This document shows positions 1-7,197 of a stretch of 25,288 nt of DNA, piece after piece. The notes beneath the pieces were generated by a model, which worked only from the letters and a program-made list of their open reading frames with translations, did no database searches and had not been told where the DNA came from. Numbering within the stretch: position 1 is the first letter of the stretch; the number at the start of each line of letters is the position of its first letter. The translations under genes were made by a program, and so were the position numbers. Origin of the DNA: Chloroflexota bacterium. Lineage in GTDB: Bacteria; Chloroflexota; Chloroflexia; QHBQ01; JADMIH01. Where the stretch lies: contig JADMIH010000042.1 in NCBI GenBank assembly GCA_015478675.1, forward strand, positions 1 to 25,288, read 5' to 3'.

Positions 1-254
1 TGGAGCAATCTTCTTGGGGTAGCTGTGTGGGTGCAGCGCCACCCGCCCTCACCCCCAAACCCCCTCTCCCACAAGGGGAGAGGGGGCTTTCTTCCTGCTG
101 AGTGTACGGGGGACACCCCTGACGGGGTTACAAGGGTGATTAAAGCCCCCTCTCCCTTCATGGGAGAGGGGCATGGGGTGAGGGCGGGTGAGGGTACGCC
201 CGTACGGATCAGATACCCCAAGAAGATTGCTCCACCCTAAATCTGAACAGTTAC
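1..254. mobile_element. Miniature inverted-repeat element, family A copy 1 (left end cut by window)
   Basis: A non-coding GC-rich element. Bases 1-21 and 214-234 are perfect inverted repeats of 21 bp beginning TGGAGCAATCTTC. The right end continues outward to 254 and, read inward, starts GTAACTGTTCAGATT, the same terminus as the copies at 8144 and 25131. The matching left terminus lies just outside the window. The interior has two internal hairpins built on CCCCCTCTCCC / GGGAGAGGGGG blocks (about 60-87 and 147-171). No transposase is encoded, so it would depend on an enzyme elsewhere. A clear target duplication cannot be defined. It ends 14 bp before the -35 box of the next gene. Confidence 0.8.
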
Positions 255-268
255 CCGATCAGCTCGGA

Positions 269-297
269 TTGACAGCTACTGCTAACGGTGATAGCCT
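269..297 (+). promoter_or_regulatory. Probable promoter of the nicotinate phosphoribosyltransferase gene
   Basis: A perfect -35 box TTGACA (269-274) is followed after 17 bp by TAGCCT (292-297). A TG one base upstream of the -10 (289-290) makes it an extended -10. Transcription would start near 304, giving a leader of about 26 nt. It sits 14 bp downstream of the end of the miniature element. Confidence 0.55.
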
Positions 298-329
298 TAC
301 GAAAATTGCCCTGCTGGAGTGAAGCAAAA

Positions 330-1688
330 ATGACTGTTTTTGACGGTAAGAGGCTGCCTGCGAGCATCTTCAAGCTCGATGTGGAACGGATGAGGAGGGG
401 TTGGTACTCTGACAAGTACTTTGAGAATATAATGCGTGTGCTTACAAGCCTTGCCGAACAAGGATACCGCTTCGAGGGTGTCAGCGGCCTCTCCAATCTG
501 AAGGTCGATCTCGCCGGCCTTGACACCGGCAACCTGGTGGTGGAGATGCAATGGTTTACCAGGCGCAAGCCTTTGGCGGTCGTTGTGGGTGTAGACAAGG
601 CACTCGCCATCTTAAAAGAATGTACGGGCTATTTCGACGAGGAGGATAACTTCGTCAACACCTGGGATCAACTCGAAGTAGAGGCGGTACAGGATGGCAG
701 CATCGCGCCATATGGAGGCGATCCTATGGGCGTTGCGCCCGTCATAAAGGTACGGGGTCGCTACCGCGACTTCGCGATTCTGGAGACGCCCACCCTGGGC
801 AGCCTGACGCGGGGCAGCCGCATAGCCACCAATGTTTACAACACTCTTTGGGCGGCAGGCGGCAAAGAAGTGCTTTTCTTCCCAGCTCGTTTCGATGCGC
901 ACGAGGTGCAGGCAGCCGATGGTTACGCTTACCACATAGCGGTGCAGCTCTTCAACAAAGAGTTTCCTACAACGATGCACTCTGCAATCTCGACAGACGC
1001 CCAGGGCGATTGGTGGGGAGGCGCGGCGGGTGGAACTATTGCGCACGCGTTGATCGCCTGCTTCCTGGGAGACACCGCCGAAGCTGTCATGGCATACGCC
1101 GCCACTCTGCCTTCCGCTATACCGCGCATAGCCCTGGTTGACTTTGAAAACGACTCGGTTGGCACCTCATTGCAAGTGATGGCGAAACTTTTCACTCGGT
1201 ATCGTGAGTTGATGGACGATGGAGAGGCTGAGGAAGCTAAAAAGTTCAAGCTGACAGGGGTGCGGGCTGATACAAGTGCAAACATGCGAGATGTGAGCGT
1301 GCCCCCTCTTGGTGACAGGAACCTCGACCTTGGCGTGAACCCCAGGCTGGTTTTTATCTTGCGCAAGGCTATTGACAACGCCTACATAGCCTGGGACTTG
1401 CCCCCAACATGGATTGAACGCGCCAGAGAGTGGTGCAAAGATGTAAAGATCGTCGTTACGGGTGGGTTCGACCCCGACAAGATCAAACGCTTTGAGGAGC
1501 TGGATGTACCGGTGGATGCATATGGCGTTGGCAGTTCGCTGCTGGATAACTCCACTAAGTCGGGCACGAATACCGACTTCACCGCCGATGTGGTCCGAGT
1601 GCAAATTGAGGGGACGTGGTACGAGATGGCGAAGGTGGGGCGAAGGGCATGTGATAATCCTGAGCTACAGACTGTGATCGACCTGTAG
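330..1688 (+). CDS. pncB: Nicotinate phosphoribosyltransferase
   Basis: 452 residues from the ATG at 330, preceded by GGAG at 316-319 (10 bp spacing). A GTG at 288 is in frame but lacks a ribosome site and lies inside the promoter. The enzyme joins nicotinate to PRPP, with ATP hydrolysis, to give nicotinate mononucleotide, the entry step of Preiss-Handler NAD salvage in the cytoplasm. The sequence reads as a complete NAPRTase: the LETPTLGSL stretch (151-159), GGTIAHAL (234-241) with His239 as candidate for the family's phosphorylated histidine, GVRADTSAN (310-318), and the phosphate-binding VTGGFD (376-381) and YGVGSSL (398-404) loops. The length fits the shorter archaeal/bacterial NAPRTase group. 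nadD, the next step of the pathway, is at 9991-10620. The family call is firm. PncB and the nicotinamide enzyme NAMPT are related, but the motifs favour nicotinate. Confidence 0.93.
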   Translation: MTVFDGKRLPASIFKLDVERMRRGWYSDKYFENIMRVLTSLAEQGYRFEGVSGLSNLKVDLAGLDTGNLVVEMQWFTRRKPLAVVVGVDKALAILKECTGYFDEEDNFVNTWDQLEVEAVQDGSIAPYGGDPMGVAPVIKVRGRYRDFAILETPTLGSLTRGSRIATNVYNTLWAAGGKEVLFFPARFDAHEVQAADGYAYHIAVQLFNKEFPTTMHSAISTDAQGDWWGGAAGGTIAHALIACFLGDTAEAVMAYAATLPSAIPRIALVDFENDSVGTSLQVMAKLFTRYRELMDDGEAEEAKKFKLTGVRADTSANMRDVSVPPLGDRNLDLGVNPRLVFILRKAIDNAYIAWDLPPTWIERAREWCKDVKIVVTGGFDPDKIKRFEELDVPVDAYGVGSSLLDNSTKSGTNTDFTADVVRVQIEGTWYEMAKVGRRACDNPELQTVIDL

Positions 1689-1745
1689 CAGCGGGCTGCC
1701 AACCAATTAGCAGTCGAGGAGAGGACCCGATGTAATGAGGTGGAA

Positions 1746-1771
1746 AAGAGCCGACCACCCTCACGGCTCGG
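1746..1771 (-). terminator. Weak possible terminator for groES
   Basis: On the minus strand, GAGCCG and CGGCTC form a 6-bp stem around a 10-nt loop (1748-1753 / 1764-1769), followed by TTTT. It lies between the convergent groES and pncB genes. The stem is short, so this is only a candidate. Confidence 0.35.
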
Positions 1772-1823
1772 GGCAGCAAGGGTGGCGAGTTGGGGCAAGT
1801 TTGTAGTTGTCGGGCGGGCAAAT

Positions 1824-2114
1824 CTAACTTATTACGGCCAGGATATCCCTCTCGCTGACAATAAGGTAGTCCTCACCGTCGAGCTTGAACTCGGTACCTG
1901 AGTATTTGGAGAAGATAACTCGGTCTCCCTCTTTGATGTCGAGGGGCGCGTGCTCGCCACTCTCAAGCAAGCGGCCTGGGCCGACCGCGATTATCTTACC
2001 CTCCTGTGGTTTCTCCTTCGCCGTGTCGGGCAGTACGATCCCACTGGCTGTCATGGACTCCGCTTCGATTGCCTGCAACACCACTTTGTCAGACAGCGGC
2101 TTTAGTTTAGACAT
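1824..2114 (-). CDS. groES: Co-chaperonin GroES (Hsp10)
   Basis: 96 residues, the normal GroES length. It forms the heptameric lid of the GroEL folding chamber in the cytoplasm. Visible signatures are the N-terminal [11 protein letters not shown] strand, the mobile-loop region [20 protein letters not shown] (about 20-39) with its IVLP contact motif for GroEL, the KIIAVGPGR strand, [24 protein letters not shown] and the ILAVI C terminus. The ATG at 2114 has a strong GGAGGAG ribosome site 8 bp upstream. groEL is not adjacent: the next gene downstream is pncB on the opposite strand, so this is an orphan groES, unlike the usual groESL operon. No CIRCE-type inverted repeat was seen upstream. Confidence 0.96.
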   Translation of the reverse strand: MSKLKPLSDKVVLQAIEAESMTASGIVLPDTAKEKPQEGKIIAVGPGRLLESGEHAPLDIKEGDRVIFSKYSGTEFKLDGEDYLIVSERDILAVIS

Positions 2115-2149
2115 AATGAGCTTCTCCTCCTAAGTATAGTTATCTGCAT

Positions 2150-2178
2150 CATATACAATAAAAGAGAGATCGTTGCAA
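2150..2178 (-). promoter_or_regulatory. Probable groES promoter
   Basis: On the minus strand, TTGCAA (2173-2178) is followed after 17 bp by TATATG (2150-2155). The start would fall near 2143, leaving a short leader containing the strong ribosome site. The -35 box begins only 2 bp from the end of the inverted-repeat element at 2181-2369. Confidence 0.5.
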
Positions 2179-2180
2179 GG

Positions 2181-2369
2181 GTTATTGTAACAATGTGATC
2201 CTGTTGGCTCAACCATGGGATTTGCGTACTACCTTGTGGCTGCAACATCTTCGAAACCCCCTTCTTCTTGCTTTTCTCCTTATGCCAAACCCATTCTCAG
2301 CAGGATGTGGACCTACAGGCTGCTGGGCGAGCCTTGACTTCGCCAACAGGATCACATTGTTACAATAAC
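2181..2369. mobile_element. Miniature inverted-repeat element, family B (189 bp)
   Basis: Perfect 28-bp terminal inverted repeats: 2181-2208 and 2342-2369, the left one beginning GTTATTGTAACAATGTG. Within each arm ATTGT-A-ACAAT is itself a short dyad. The 133-bp interior encodes no transposase. The arms are unrelated to the GTAACTGTTCAGATT family at 1, 8144 and 25131. Identity of the arms suggests recent or maintained mobility. No convincing target duplication is visible: the flanks read AAGG and TTCC. Confidence 0.75.
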
Positions 2370-2694
2370 TTCCTGGGCTTGGCGCGAGCGCACTGAAGGA
2401 GGCTGGCGCTTGCATCTGCCTGCCCAGGATGCGCTCGTTCGCTTGCTTGCCCAGCTTTTGTGCCTCTATTGGGTGCAACTTCAACCCCCTTTACGTTTGT
2501 ACGAAACTTAGGTAACTAGCTGCGCCGCACGGCATGATGGGCGAGATCGAGGACCCGGTTGTAGGACAGAGAATAACGACGATTATGTGACAGCAGGAGC
2601 GAAAAGTCCAGGTGTATGCGTTGTTAGACCTTGCACCCCAGGTTATAGCGGAAAGAAAGGGAAGGCGCACATATAAGTGGCCGCCACTCGTGGG
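2370..2694. other. Intergenic stretch, nothing recognised
   Basis: About 325 bases between the miniature element and the end of the linalool dehydratase-like gene. A minus-strand reading frame (2209-2484, 91 codons) starts here, but half of it runs through the miniature element and it has no recognisable product. No tRNA, SRP RNA, RNase P or tmRNA signature was recognised. A short dyad AGTGG-CCG-CCACT (2677-2689) just past the stop of the next gene could be a weak minus-strand transcript end. Confidence 0.5.
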
Positions 2695-4200
2695 CTAGAA
2701 CCGCACCACGCAGTGGGTGCGCCACCCCGGAAGCACGCTCACACTGAAACTCAGTGCACCATCCACAGCAGGGAAGAGATCGTTCAAGGTCATACCATTT
2801 ATCTCGACGTGAGCTTTGGCGGCTATACCGCCCAGCTTTACGATCACCTCCACAGAACTCTCCGCCTTTAGCTCAGAGACATAGCCCACCTGCTGCAACT
2901 CTATATGCAAAGCCTTTTCGTCAGGGTAGTACTCGGCGCGGGCAACGCCAACTCGTCCTGAGCTATCCGAAAGATGATGCAAATAAGGCCCTTCACCCGT
3001 GCTGCTGTCAGGCGGGTTTCTGAACAACCCTGTGAAGTTCGCGCCGCCCATCTCTACAGCCGACGCGATCGCGTAAAGAGCGGTGGTATGGAGGGTGCGA
3101 AGCGCGCCTCTGTATAGATAGCGGGTTCCCTGCCAGCCCGCATCGAAGGCCCCAGCCGAGTATCGCGCCATCTCATCAGCCAGCCCTTTGTCGCCGACGC
3201 CACGCGCCAGGATCAGCCCAAAGCCGGTATTTACAGGCACATCACTGATCTCCATCTTCTCACTCAACGGCGAAGAGGAGACGTATGCGCCTTCCGCACC
3301 CGCCTGTGTCACCTTTCTCCTGAAGCGGCCATAGAGCTTGCGCACCAGAGGGCGGTCGAAAGGGAGCATGAATGCAAGCCCCCAGGCATCAGTGAAGTTG
3401 AAAGCTACAGGGGCTGCCACCCCCAGTTCTTTTATATAGCTCACGCCGAAGGTGCCGCGCACAGGCGGCCCTTTGAGCACCATTTTATCGCGCACTGTAC
3501 GCAGCCACCCAGCGTTGGCGAGGCTGTAGCGCGTGCCGTGTAGCAGGTCGTGCAGCGTGTTAGAAGCAAGCGAGTAGTTGTTGCAGGGCACATAGGCCAG
3601 TCCTTGCTCGCAGCAAACACCCCCAAAGCGGTTCTCGCGCATCTGAACGTAAATGCGCTCGGCTACTTCGTGGTGCGTGTAGCTGTAAGCTGCGCCGCTG
3701 GCCGCGTCTTGCAGAATAAAAGGCTCGTCATAGCGCCTGTCCCCCGTCACCTTCTCGTAAAGGCCCAGCATGGCGCTAAGGTGCCCCGAATACTGCACGT
3801 TATCCTGCCTTACCGGATCGGAAGGTGGGCCTGGGGGGAGATGCTGGTGCGGGCTGATGAGCACAGCCACATGAGCTGAGCTTGCGGCGTTTGCGATGTT
3901 GCCGTTATCGCCCGAGGGCGAGCCGGCGCGCCAGTAGTTCCAGGCCGCGCCGTCCAGCATCTTCTCGATTGCCCCACGCAACGCCTCAGCGTAGGGCGCA
4001 CGGTAGGCGGGGGTCTGCTGCGATAGAGCGGCCACTGCGTACGTGGCAAAGGCCAACTGGTATCGCAAAGCGAAGTTCATCTCGGGGCTTTGCGGCAGGT
4101 AAAAGTCGCTCCACCTGCCGAGCGGCTGCGATAAAGCGCTATGAAGGTAATTCAGATATCCCAGGCTCTCCACCGAAAGCCTTCTCGCCCGATCAGCCAT
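2695..4200 (-). CDS. Linalool dehydratase/isomerase-like protein
   Basis: 501 residues. The middle resembles linalool dehydratase-isomerase (Ldi/LinD), which interconverts myrcene, linalool and geraniol through an alpha/alpha-barrel. Family-like landmarks are LRYQLAFATYAVAAL (45-59, with Tyr47 near the Tyr/Asp pocket residues), DNVQYSGHLSAMLGLYE (133-149, His140 in the position of the catalytic His) and CCEQGLAYVPCNN (196-208, Cys196/197, Glu198 and Cys206 matching the CE...C pair). The C-terminal 100 residues look like a small beta domain. No signal peptide or membrane segment is evident, whereas the classic LinD is exported to the periplasm. The substrate is unknown. It is divergent from the methyltransferase gene at 4270. 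The family call comes from remembered motifs and has not been aligned; other alpha/alpha-barrel enzymes are the main alternative. Confidence 0.7.
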   Translation of the reverse strand: MADRARRLSVESLGYLNYLHSALSQPLGRWSDFYLPQSPEMNFALRYQLAFATYAVAALSQQTPAYRAPYAEALRGAIEKMLDGAAWNYWRAGSPSGDNGNIANAASSAHVAVLISPHQHLPPGPPSDPVRQDNVQYSGHLSAMLGLYEKVTGDRRYDEPFILQDAASGAAYSYTHHEVAERIYVQMRENRFGGVCCEQGLAYVPCNNYSLASNTLHDLLHGTRYSLANAGWLRTVRDKMVLKGPPVRGTFGVSYIKELGVAAPVAFNFTDAWGLAFMLPFDRPLVRKLYGRFRRKVTQAGAEGAYVSSSPLSEKMEISDVPVNTGFGLILARGVGDKGLADEMARYSAGAFDAGWQGTRYLYRGALRTLHTTALYAIASAVEMGGANFTGLFRNPPDSSTGEGPYLHHLSDSSGRVGVARAEYYPDEKALHIELQQVGYVSELKAESSVEVIVKLGGIAAKAHVEINGMTLNDLFPAVDGALSFSVSVLPGWRTHCVVRF

Positions 4201-4269
4201 GCTGTAACACCAGGGGTCAGCTACCAGACCCCAATCGCTAATCCCTGATTCCTAATGTACAATAGTGAC

Positions 4270-5019
4270 ATGAGTAACGTCAATGAATATAGCGGCATAG
4301 AGCGTGCGCGTGCTCAGCTGCTCAGAGCTGCATTCGAGGCGCTGTACGGCCCTTTTGCCTGGGCTTATGACTGGGTGAGCCGCACATTCTTCCTGGGGCA
4401 GTGGCGACTCTGGCAGCGCACATCGCTCCACTTTCTAAGAGGCGCTCGTCTGCTGGAGGTAGGCATGGGCACAGGCAGCTTGCAGGTTGCCCTGCTCCGA
4501 GCCGGTTACGAGGCGTGGGGCGTAGACCTCTCGGCGCAGATGCTCAGGCAGGCCAGGCTAAAAAGCAGGAGGCTGGGTATAACTATGAGGGTGTGCCGCG
4601 CTCGCGCCGAGGCGCTACCCTTCCCATCCAGCTATTTTGATGCGGTTGTAAGCACCTTCCCAAGCGACTACATCACTCGGCGCGAGACATTAGAGGAGTT
4701 GGCAAGAGTGCTGGCGGGGGGCGGACGGTTAGTGATAGTGCCAGGAGGCTGGCTCAAGCCGAGAGACGCTAGAGGCAAAGCTTTCGAGGGGCTTGCCGAG
4801 CTAGTTTACGGCTACAGAGGGAGTAACGATAACCGAGACGCGACCGAAGCAGCGCGCAGGTTATCTTCCACGAGGGGTGCGCTCAGGTGGGTATCTACCC
4901 TCAGGGAACGCATGGCAGAAGCAGGCTTCACCACAGCAATACATCTCGCCTCCAACAGCATCGGCTCGTGCCTGGTAGTTGTCGGTGACAAAGAGAAAGA
5001 GGCTGACCAGACGCTGTAG
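4270..5019 (+). CDS. Class I SAM-dependent methyltransferase
   Basis: 249 residues from the ATG at 4270; an ATG at 4255 would add five. Neither has a clear ribosome site. A -10-like TACAAT at 4258-4263 places a transcript start close to 4270, so a leaderless message is possible. Numbered from 4270, the Methyltransf_11-type fold shows motif I LEVGMGTGS (62-70), the acidic GVDLS at the end of strand 2 (Asp86), AEALPFPSSYFDAVVSTF (113-130) and RVLAGGGRLVIV (146-157). A hydrophobic N-terminal helix pair (YGPFAWAYDWVSRTFFLGQW) is like that of lipid- or quinone-modifying relatives, but the substrate cannot be read. It is transcribed away from the linalool dehydratase-like gene. Confidence 0.85.
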   Translation: MSNVNEYSGIERARAQLLRAAFEALYGPFAWAYDWVSRTFFLGQWRLWQRTSLHFLRGARLLEVGMGTGSLQVALLRAGYEAWGVDLSAQMLRQARLKSRRLGITMRVCRARAEALPFPSSYFDAVVSTFPSDYITRRETLEELARVLAGGGRLVIVPGGWLKPRDARGKAFEGLAELVYGYRGSNDNRDATEAARRLSSTRGALRWVSTLRERMAEAGFTTAIHLASNSIGSCLVVVGDKEKEADQTL

Positions 5020-5056
5020 GCCTTGCCTTCCAGCGGGCTGCTCTATCGCGCTACGC

Positions 5057-5515
5057 TCACTCCCCTTCTATAGTAGATACAAGCTTGCGGTAATATCCGT
5101 CAAGCTCCGGTTGCTTACACTCCACCTGTACTGCCGTACGTTGCCCACTTACAGGCGTAAGGGTGATAACTATCAGGCGGTCGAAGAAGACCACGCCCCC
5201 CTCTTGCTCGTGGAAAAGTCCACGCATCGTCAGCAGGGTTGATTCCCCCTTCGAGTGATCAGCCGGGCGAGGCCCACGCGCCTGTTGAAGGGTAAAATAG
5301 CCTCCTACAGCCGGAAATCGCCTCTTACTCACAGAGCGGGTGGCATAACGCAGCCTTCGCGACAACTCCGCAATCCCCACAGCCAGCAGTAAAGTTCCTG
5401 GCGTTGTATCTTGCGCAGAGTTATCATGCGGCTCGTCAGGGTGCATGGCATCGAGAGCCTGGATAAGGCTTTTTACTCTCTCTTGCGTGGCATGACACTC
5501 AGCTTCTCTGTCCAT
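5057..5515 (-). CDS. Hypothetical protein of 152 residues
   Basis: No family recognised. The N terminus is helical and charged (MDREAECHATQERVKSLIQAL), followed by a Ser/Arg-rich segment ending SVSKRRF. The second half alternates hydrophobic residues (GGVVFFDRLIVITLTPV), suggesting a small beta-sheet. There is no signal peptide or membrane helix. It begins 32 bp after the DUF4261-like gene on the same strand, with an AAGGGG ribosome site close to its ATG, so it is probably co-transcribed as the last gene of the sucD-clpP cluster. It ends 37 bp from the convergent methyltransferase gene. It is accepted as a gene on position, ribosome site and lack of a better frame. Confidence 0.6.
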   Translation of the reverse strand: MDREAECHATQERVKSLIQALDAMHPDEPHDNSAQDTTPGTLLLAVGIAELSRRLRYATRSVSKRRFPAVGGYFTLQQARGPRPADHSKGESTLLTMRGLFHEQEGGVVFFDRLIVITLTPVSGQRTAVQVECKQPELDGYYRKLVSTIEGE

Positions 5516-5547
5516 GGCCCCTTGCCTTTATTCCCCACAAAGGCGCT

Positions 5548-6366
5548 TTATACCTCTACCAGCAGTAGCAGCCCTGTGGGGCTGGCAAACTCCACTCCGG
5601 CAGAGCCGGGGGCGGTGAAGAGATACGTATGCCCCTTGAACTCAGTGCGCGTGCCAGGCTGCGGCTGCGAAGCCATACCCCCTTCTACCATATAGAGGCA
5701 AACATTGAGAAGCGTATGGTAAACATCATCCGCCAGCGAGCGGTCTCGGACGTAGAGGCCCAGATCGGGCAGGCCAAACTGCTCCATGCCATAGGTACGC
5801 ATTAGATAGTGGGGGGCAAGCGCCTCATCTTCCAAGTTGAAAGTAACCACGCCCACCCACAAAGGCATCGGCGGAGTCTCACCCGGCTGCAAGGGCAGGT
5901 ACTCCACCAGCAGCTCGGTTGGCTGCGCCAGAGCAGCACGCTCGTTGACTATCCCCAGCCCCCCTTGCGATAACATGACAGTGGCAACCTGATATAGAGC
6001 GGTCAATTGCTCAACAGGCTCAACCGCGCCTTCAAGGTAGAGGAGGCGCATCGCGGCCCGGTGTGCCATGAGAGCACGGCGCTGCTCATCGGGCATCGGG
6101 GATACACCTACGGTGCGCGCAAGTACCTCCTGCCTGACGGGTGTATTGAGGGCAACCATAGCAATCTGGTGCTCGCCAAAACGCGACACCCCAGCCACAA
6201 GAGGCACACCCGGAGCAGGCACACTGGCCCACTCCACCGAGCACGAGCCTACGAGCTGCGCCAGTATCAATTCAGCTTGCGCGGCATCGAGCGCAGGAAG
6301 CTCGCTGTACAGCACAGTACACGCCTGCTTCACAGCCGTTCGCGCTCCGGTGCTACTCCCATCCAA
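5548..6366 (-). CDS. DUF4261-like protein
   Basis: 272 residues starting from a TTG at 6366 with a GAAGGGG ribosome site 7-8 bp upstream; no better ATG is available near the N terminus. The stretch RTYGMEQFGLPDLGL (190-204) matches the style of the C-terminal DUF4261 motif (TxGMxxFGxPDLE), and the preceding PLWVGVVTFNLE and following DDVYHTLLNVCLYM fit that domain order. Biochemical function is unknown. It appears soluble. It lies 57 bp downstream of the ClpP-like gene and 32 bp upstream of the unknown 152-residue gene, all on one strand. The domain name is from memory of the motif and could be wrong; the gene itself is well supported. Confidence 0.65.
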   Translation of the reverse strand: MDGSSTGARTAVKQACTVLYSELPALDAAQAELILAQLVGSCSVEWASVPAPGVPLVAGVSRFGEHQIAMVALNTPVRQEVLARTVGVSPMPDEQRRALMAHRAAMRLLYLEGAVEPVEQLTALYQVATVMLSQGGLGIVNERAALAQPTELLVEYLPLQPGETPPMPLWVGVVTFNLEDEALAPHYLMRTYGMEQFGLPDLGLYVRDRSLADDVYHTLLNVCLYMVEGGMASQPQPGTRTEFKGHTYLFTAPGSAGVEFASPTGLLLLVEV

Positions 6367-6391
6367 AACGCTTCCCCTTCAGCCTTCGCCG

Positions 6392-6425
6392 GAATTATGA
6401 ATTAGTAATTCTTGATTCATAATTC
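6392..6425. repeat. AT-rich inverted repeat at the 3' end of the ClpP-like gene
   Basis: GAATTATGAAT (6392-6402) and ATTCATAATTC (6415-6425) are perfect 11-bp inverted repeats separated by 12 bp. They overlap the stop codon of the protease gene. Related AATTCAT/AATTACGAATT strings occur at 7183-7195 and 10636-10656, so this may belong to a small AT-rich interspersed repeat. Confidence 0.6.
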
Positions 6426-7083
6426 ACACCTGCGCATCGTTCGGTGCGATGCCCGCTCCGGGCGTGGGCGGCGGCGGCGTGGTCAGTTGAAGGCCATAGA
6501 TTTCATCAGCGAGGCCGAGCGAGAGGCACTCTTCAGCCGTCAGGAAGCGGTCGCGCCCTGAGTAGATGAAGTTCTCCCACCATGTAGCATTGTTGTGGCC
6601 CGAGCGCTGGGAGAAAATGTTGCTGACCAGGCTTTTATAGTGGCGGGCAAGAGTGGCGTAATCATTGAAGATCTGCTGGTCGCTGCCTGAGAGAAACCAC
6701 TGAGGCGAGTGAAGCATGAGGGTGGAGAAAGATCCCATCAGCCGCCTATCGCCCGCCTGGAAGACTATGGCCCCCATCGAGTAAGCATAGCCCGTGACCA
6801 CCGTGTTGATCGTCACCTTGTAAAGTGTGCGCATGCGATAGATCATCTGCATCATAGCCAGCCCTGAGCCTACCGAGCCACCACCTGAGTTGATGTAGAT
6901 TGTAATTGGCTGGTCGGCGTTCCCTTGCCTCTCCACCGACATCGAAACCAGAGCCTGCCCAAAGCGCTCCGCAGCCTCATCGTTGATATCCCCAAGAAAA
7001 TATATCCCTTTGGCCTCCATGTTGCGCTGCCGCTCAACGCTGTTTTGTATAAGCTGGTTAATGTCGATCAATGCGCCCTCCAT
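6424..7083 (-). CDS. clpP: ClpP-like serine peptidase
   Basis: 219 residues from the ATG at 7083; an in-frame TTG at 7098 would add five residues, and neither has a strong ribosome site. The ClpP fold is clear, with the complete triad: Ser102 in GYAYSMGA, His125 in LMLHSPQ and Asp178 in GRDRFLT. Asp178 aligns with Asp171 of E. coli ClpP, and LADEI ends the core. ClpP forms 14-mers that degrade proteins fed by Clp ATPases. Differences from a canonical ClpP are NSGGGS (65-70) instead of NSPGGS, a Trp-rich stretch NNATWWENF before the catalytic Asp, and a Pro-rich tail TTPPPPPTPG. It is therefore likely a paralogue rather than the only ClpP. It lies between sucD and a DUF4261-like gene. A partner ClpC is at 19405-21969. 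Confidence 0.88.
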   Translation of the reverse strand: MEGALIDINQLIQNSVERQRNMEAKGIYFLGDINDEAAERFGQALVSMSVERQGNADQPITIYINSGGGSVGSGLAMMQMIYRMRTLYKVTINTVVTGYAYSMGAIVFQAGDRRLMGSFSTLMLHSPQWFLSGSDQQIFNDYATLARHYKSLVSNIFSQRSGHNNATWWENFIYSGRDRFLTAEECLSLGLADEIYGLQLTTPPPPTPGAGIAPNDAQV

Positions 7084-7197
7084 GTAAGGCTTCGCCAATG
7101 GTGAATTAGCGGTAAGGTCATCTCACGGCGCGCGATTAAAGCCTGATCCCGGCCAACCGCCTTTCAGAATGCCATGGTGAGGTAATTCATGATTCGT

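Noticed and set aside
25..240. 71-codon plus-strand frame at the window start
   Set aside because: It lies entirely within the inverted-repeat element and translates its Pro/Gly-rich hairpins; no ribosome site.
2115..2180. CIRCE heat-shock operator upstream of groES
   Set aside because: No TTAGCACTC-N9-GAGTGCTAA-like sequence is present in the short leader or promoter.
2209..2484. 91-codon minus-strand frame
   Set aside because: More than half translates the miniature element at 2181-2369, there is no recognised product and no convincing ribosome site.
2500..2694. Structured RNA gene in the gap after the family B element
   Set aside because: Neither RNase P, SRP RNA, tmRNA nor tRNA signatures could be recognised, and no strong hairpin with a terminator is present.
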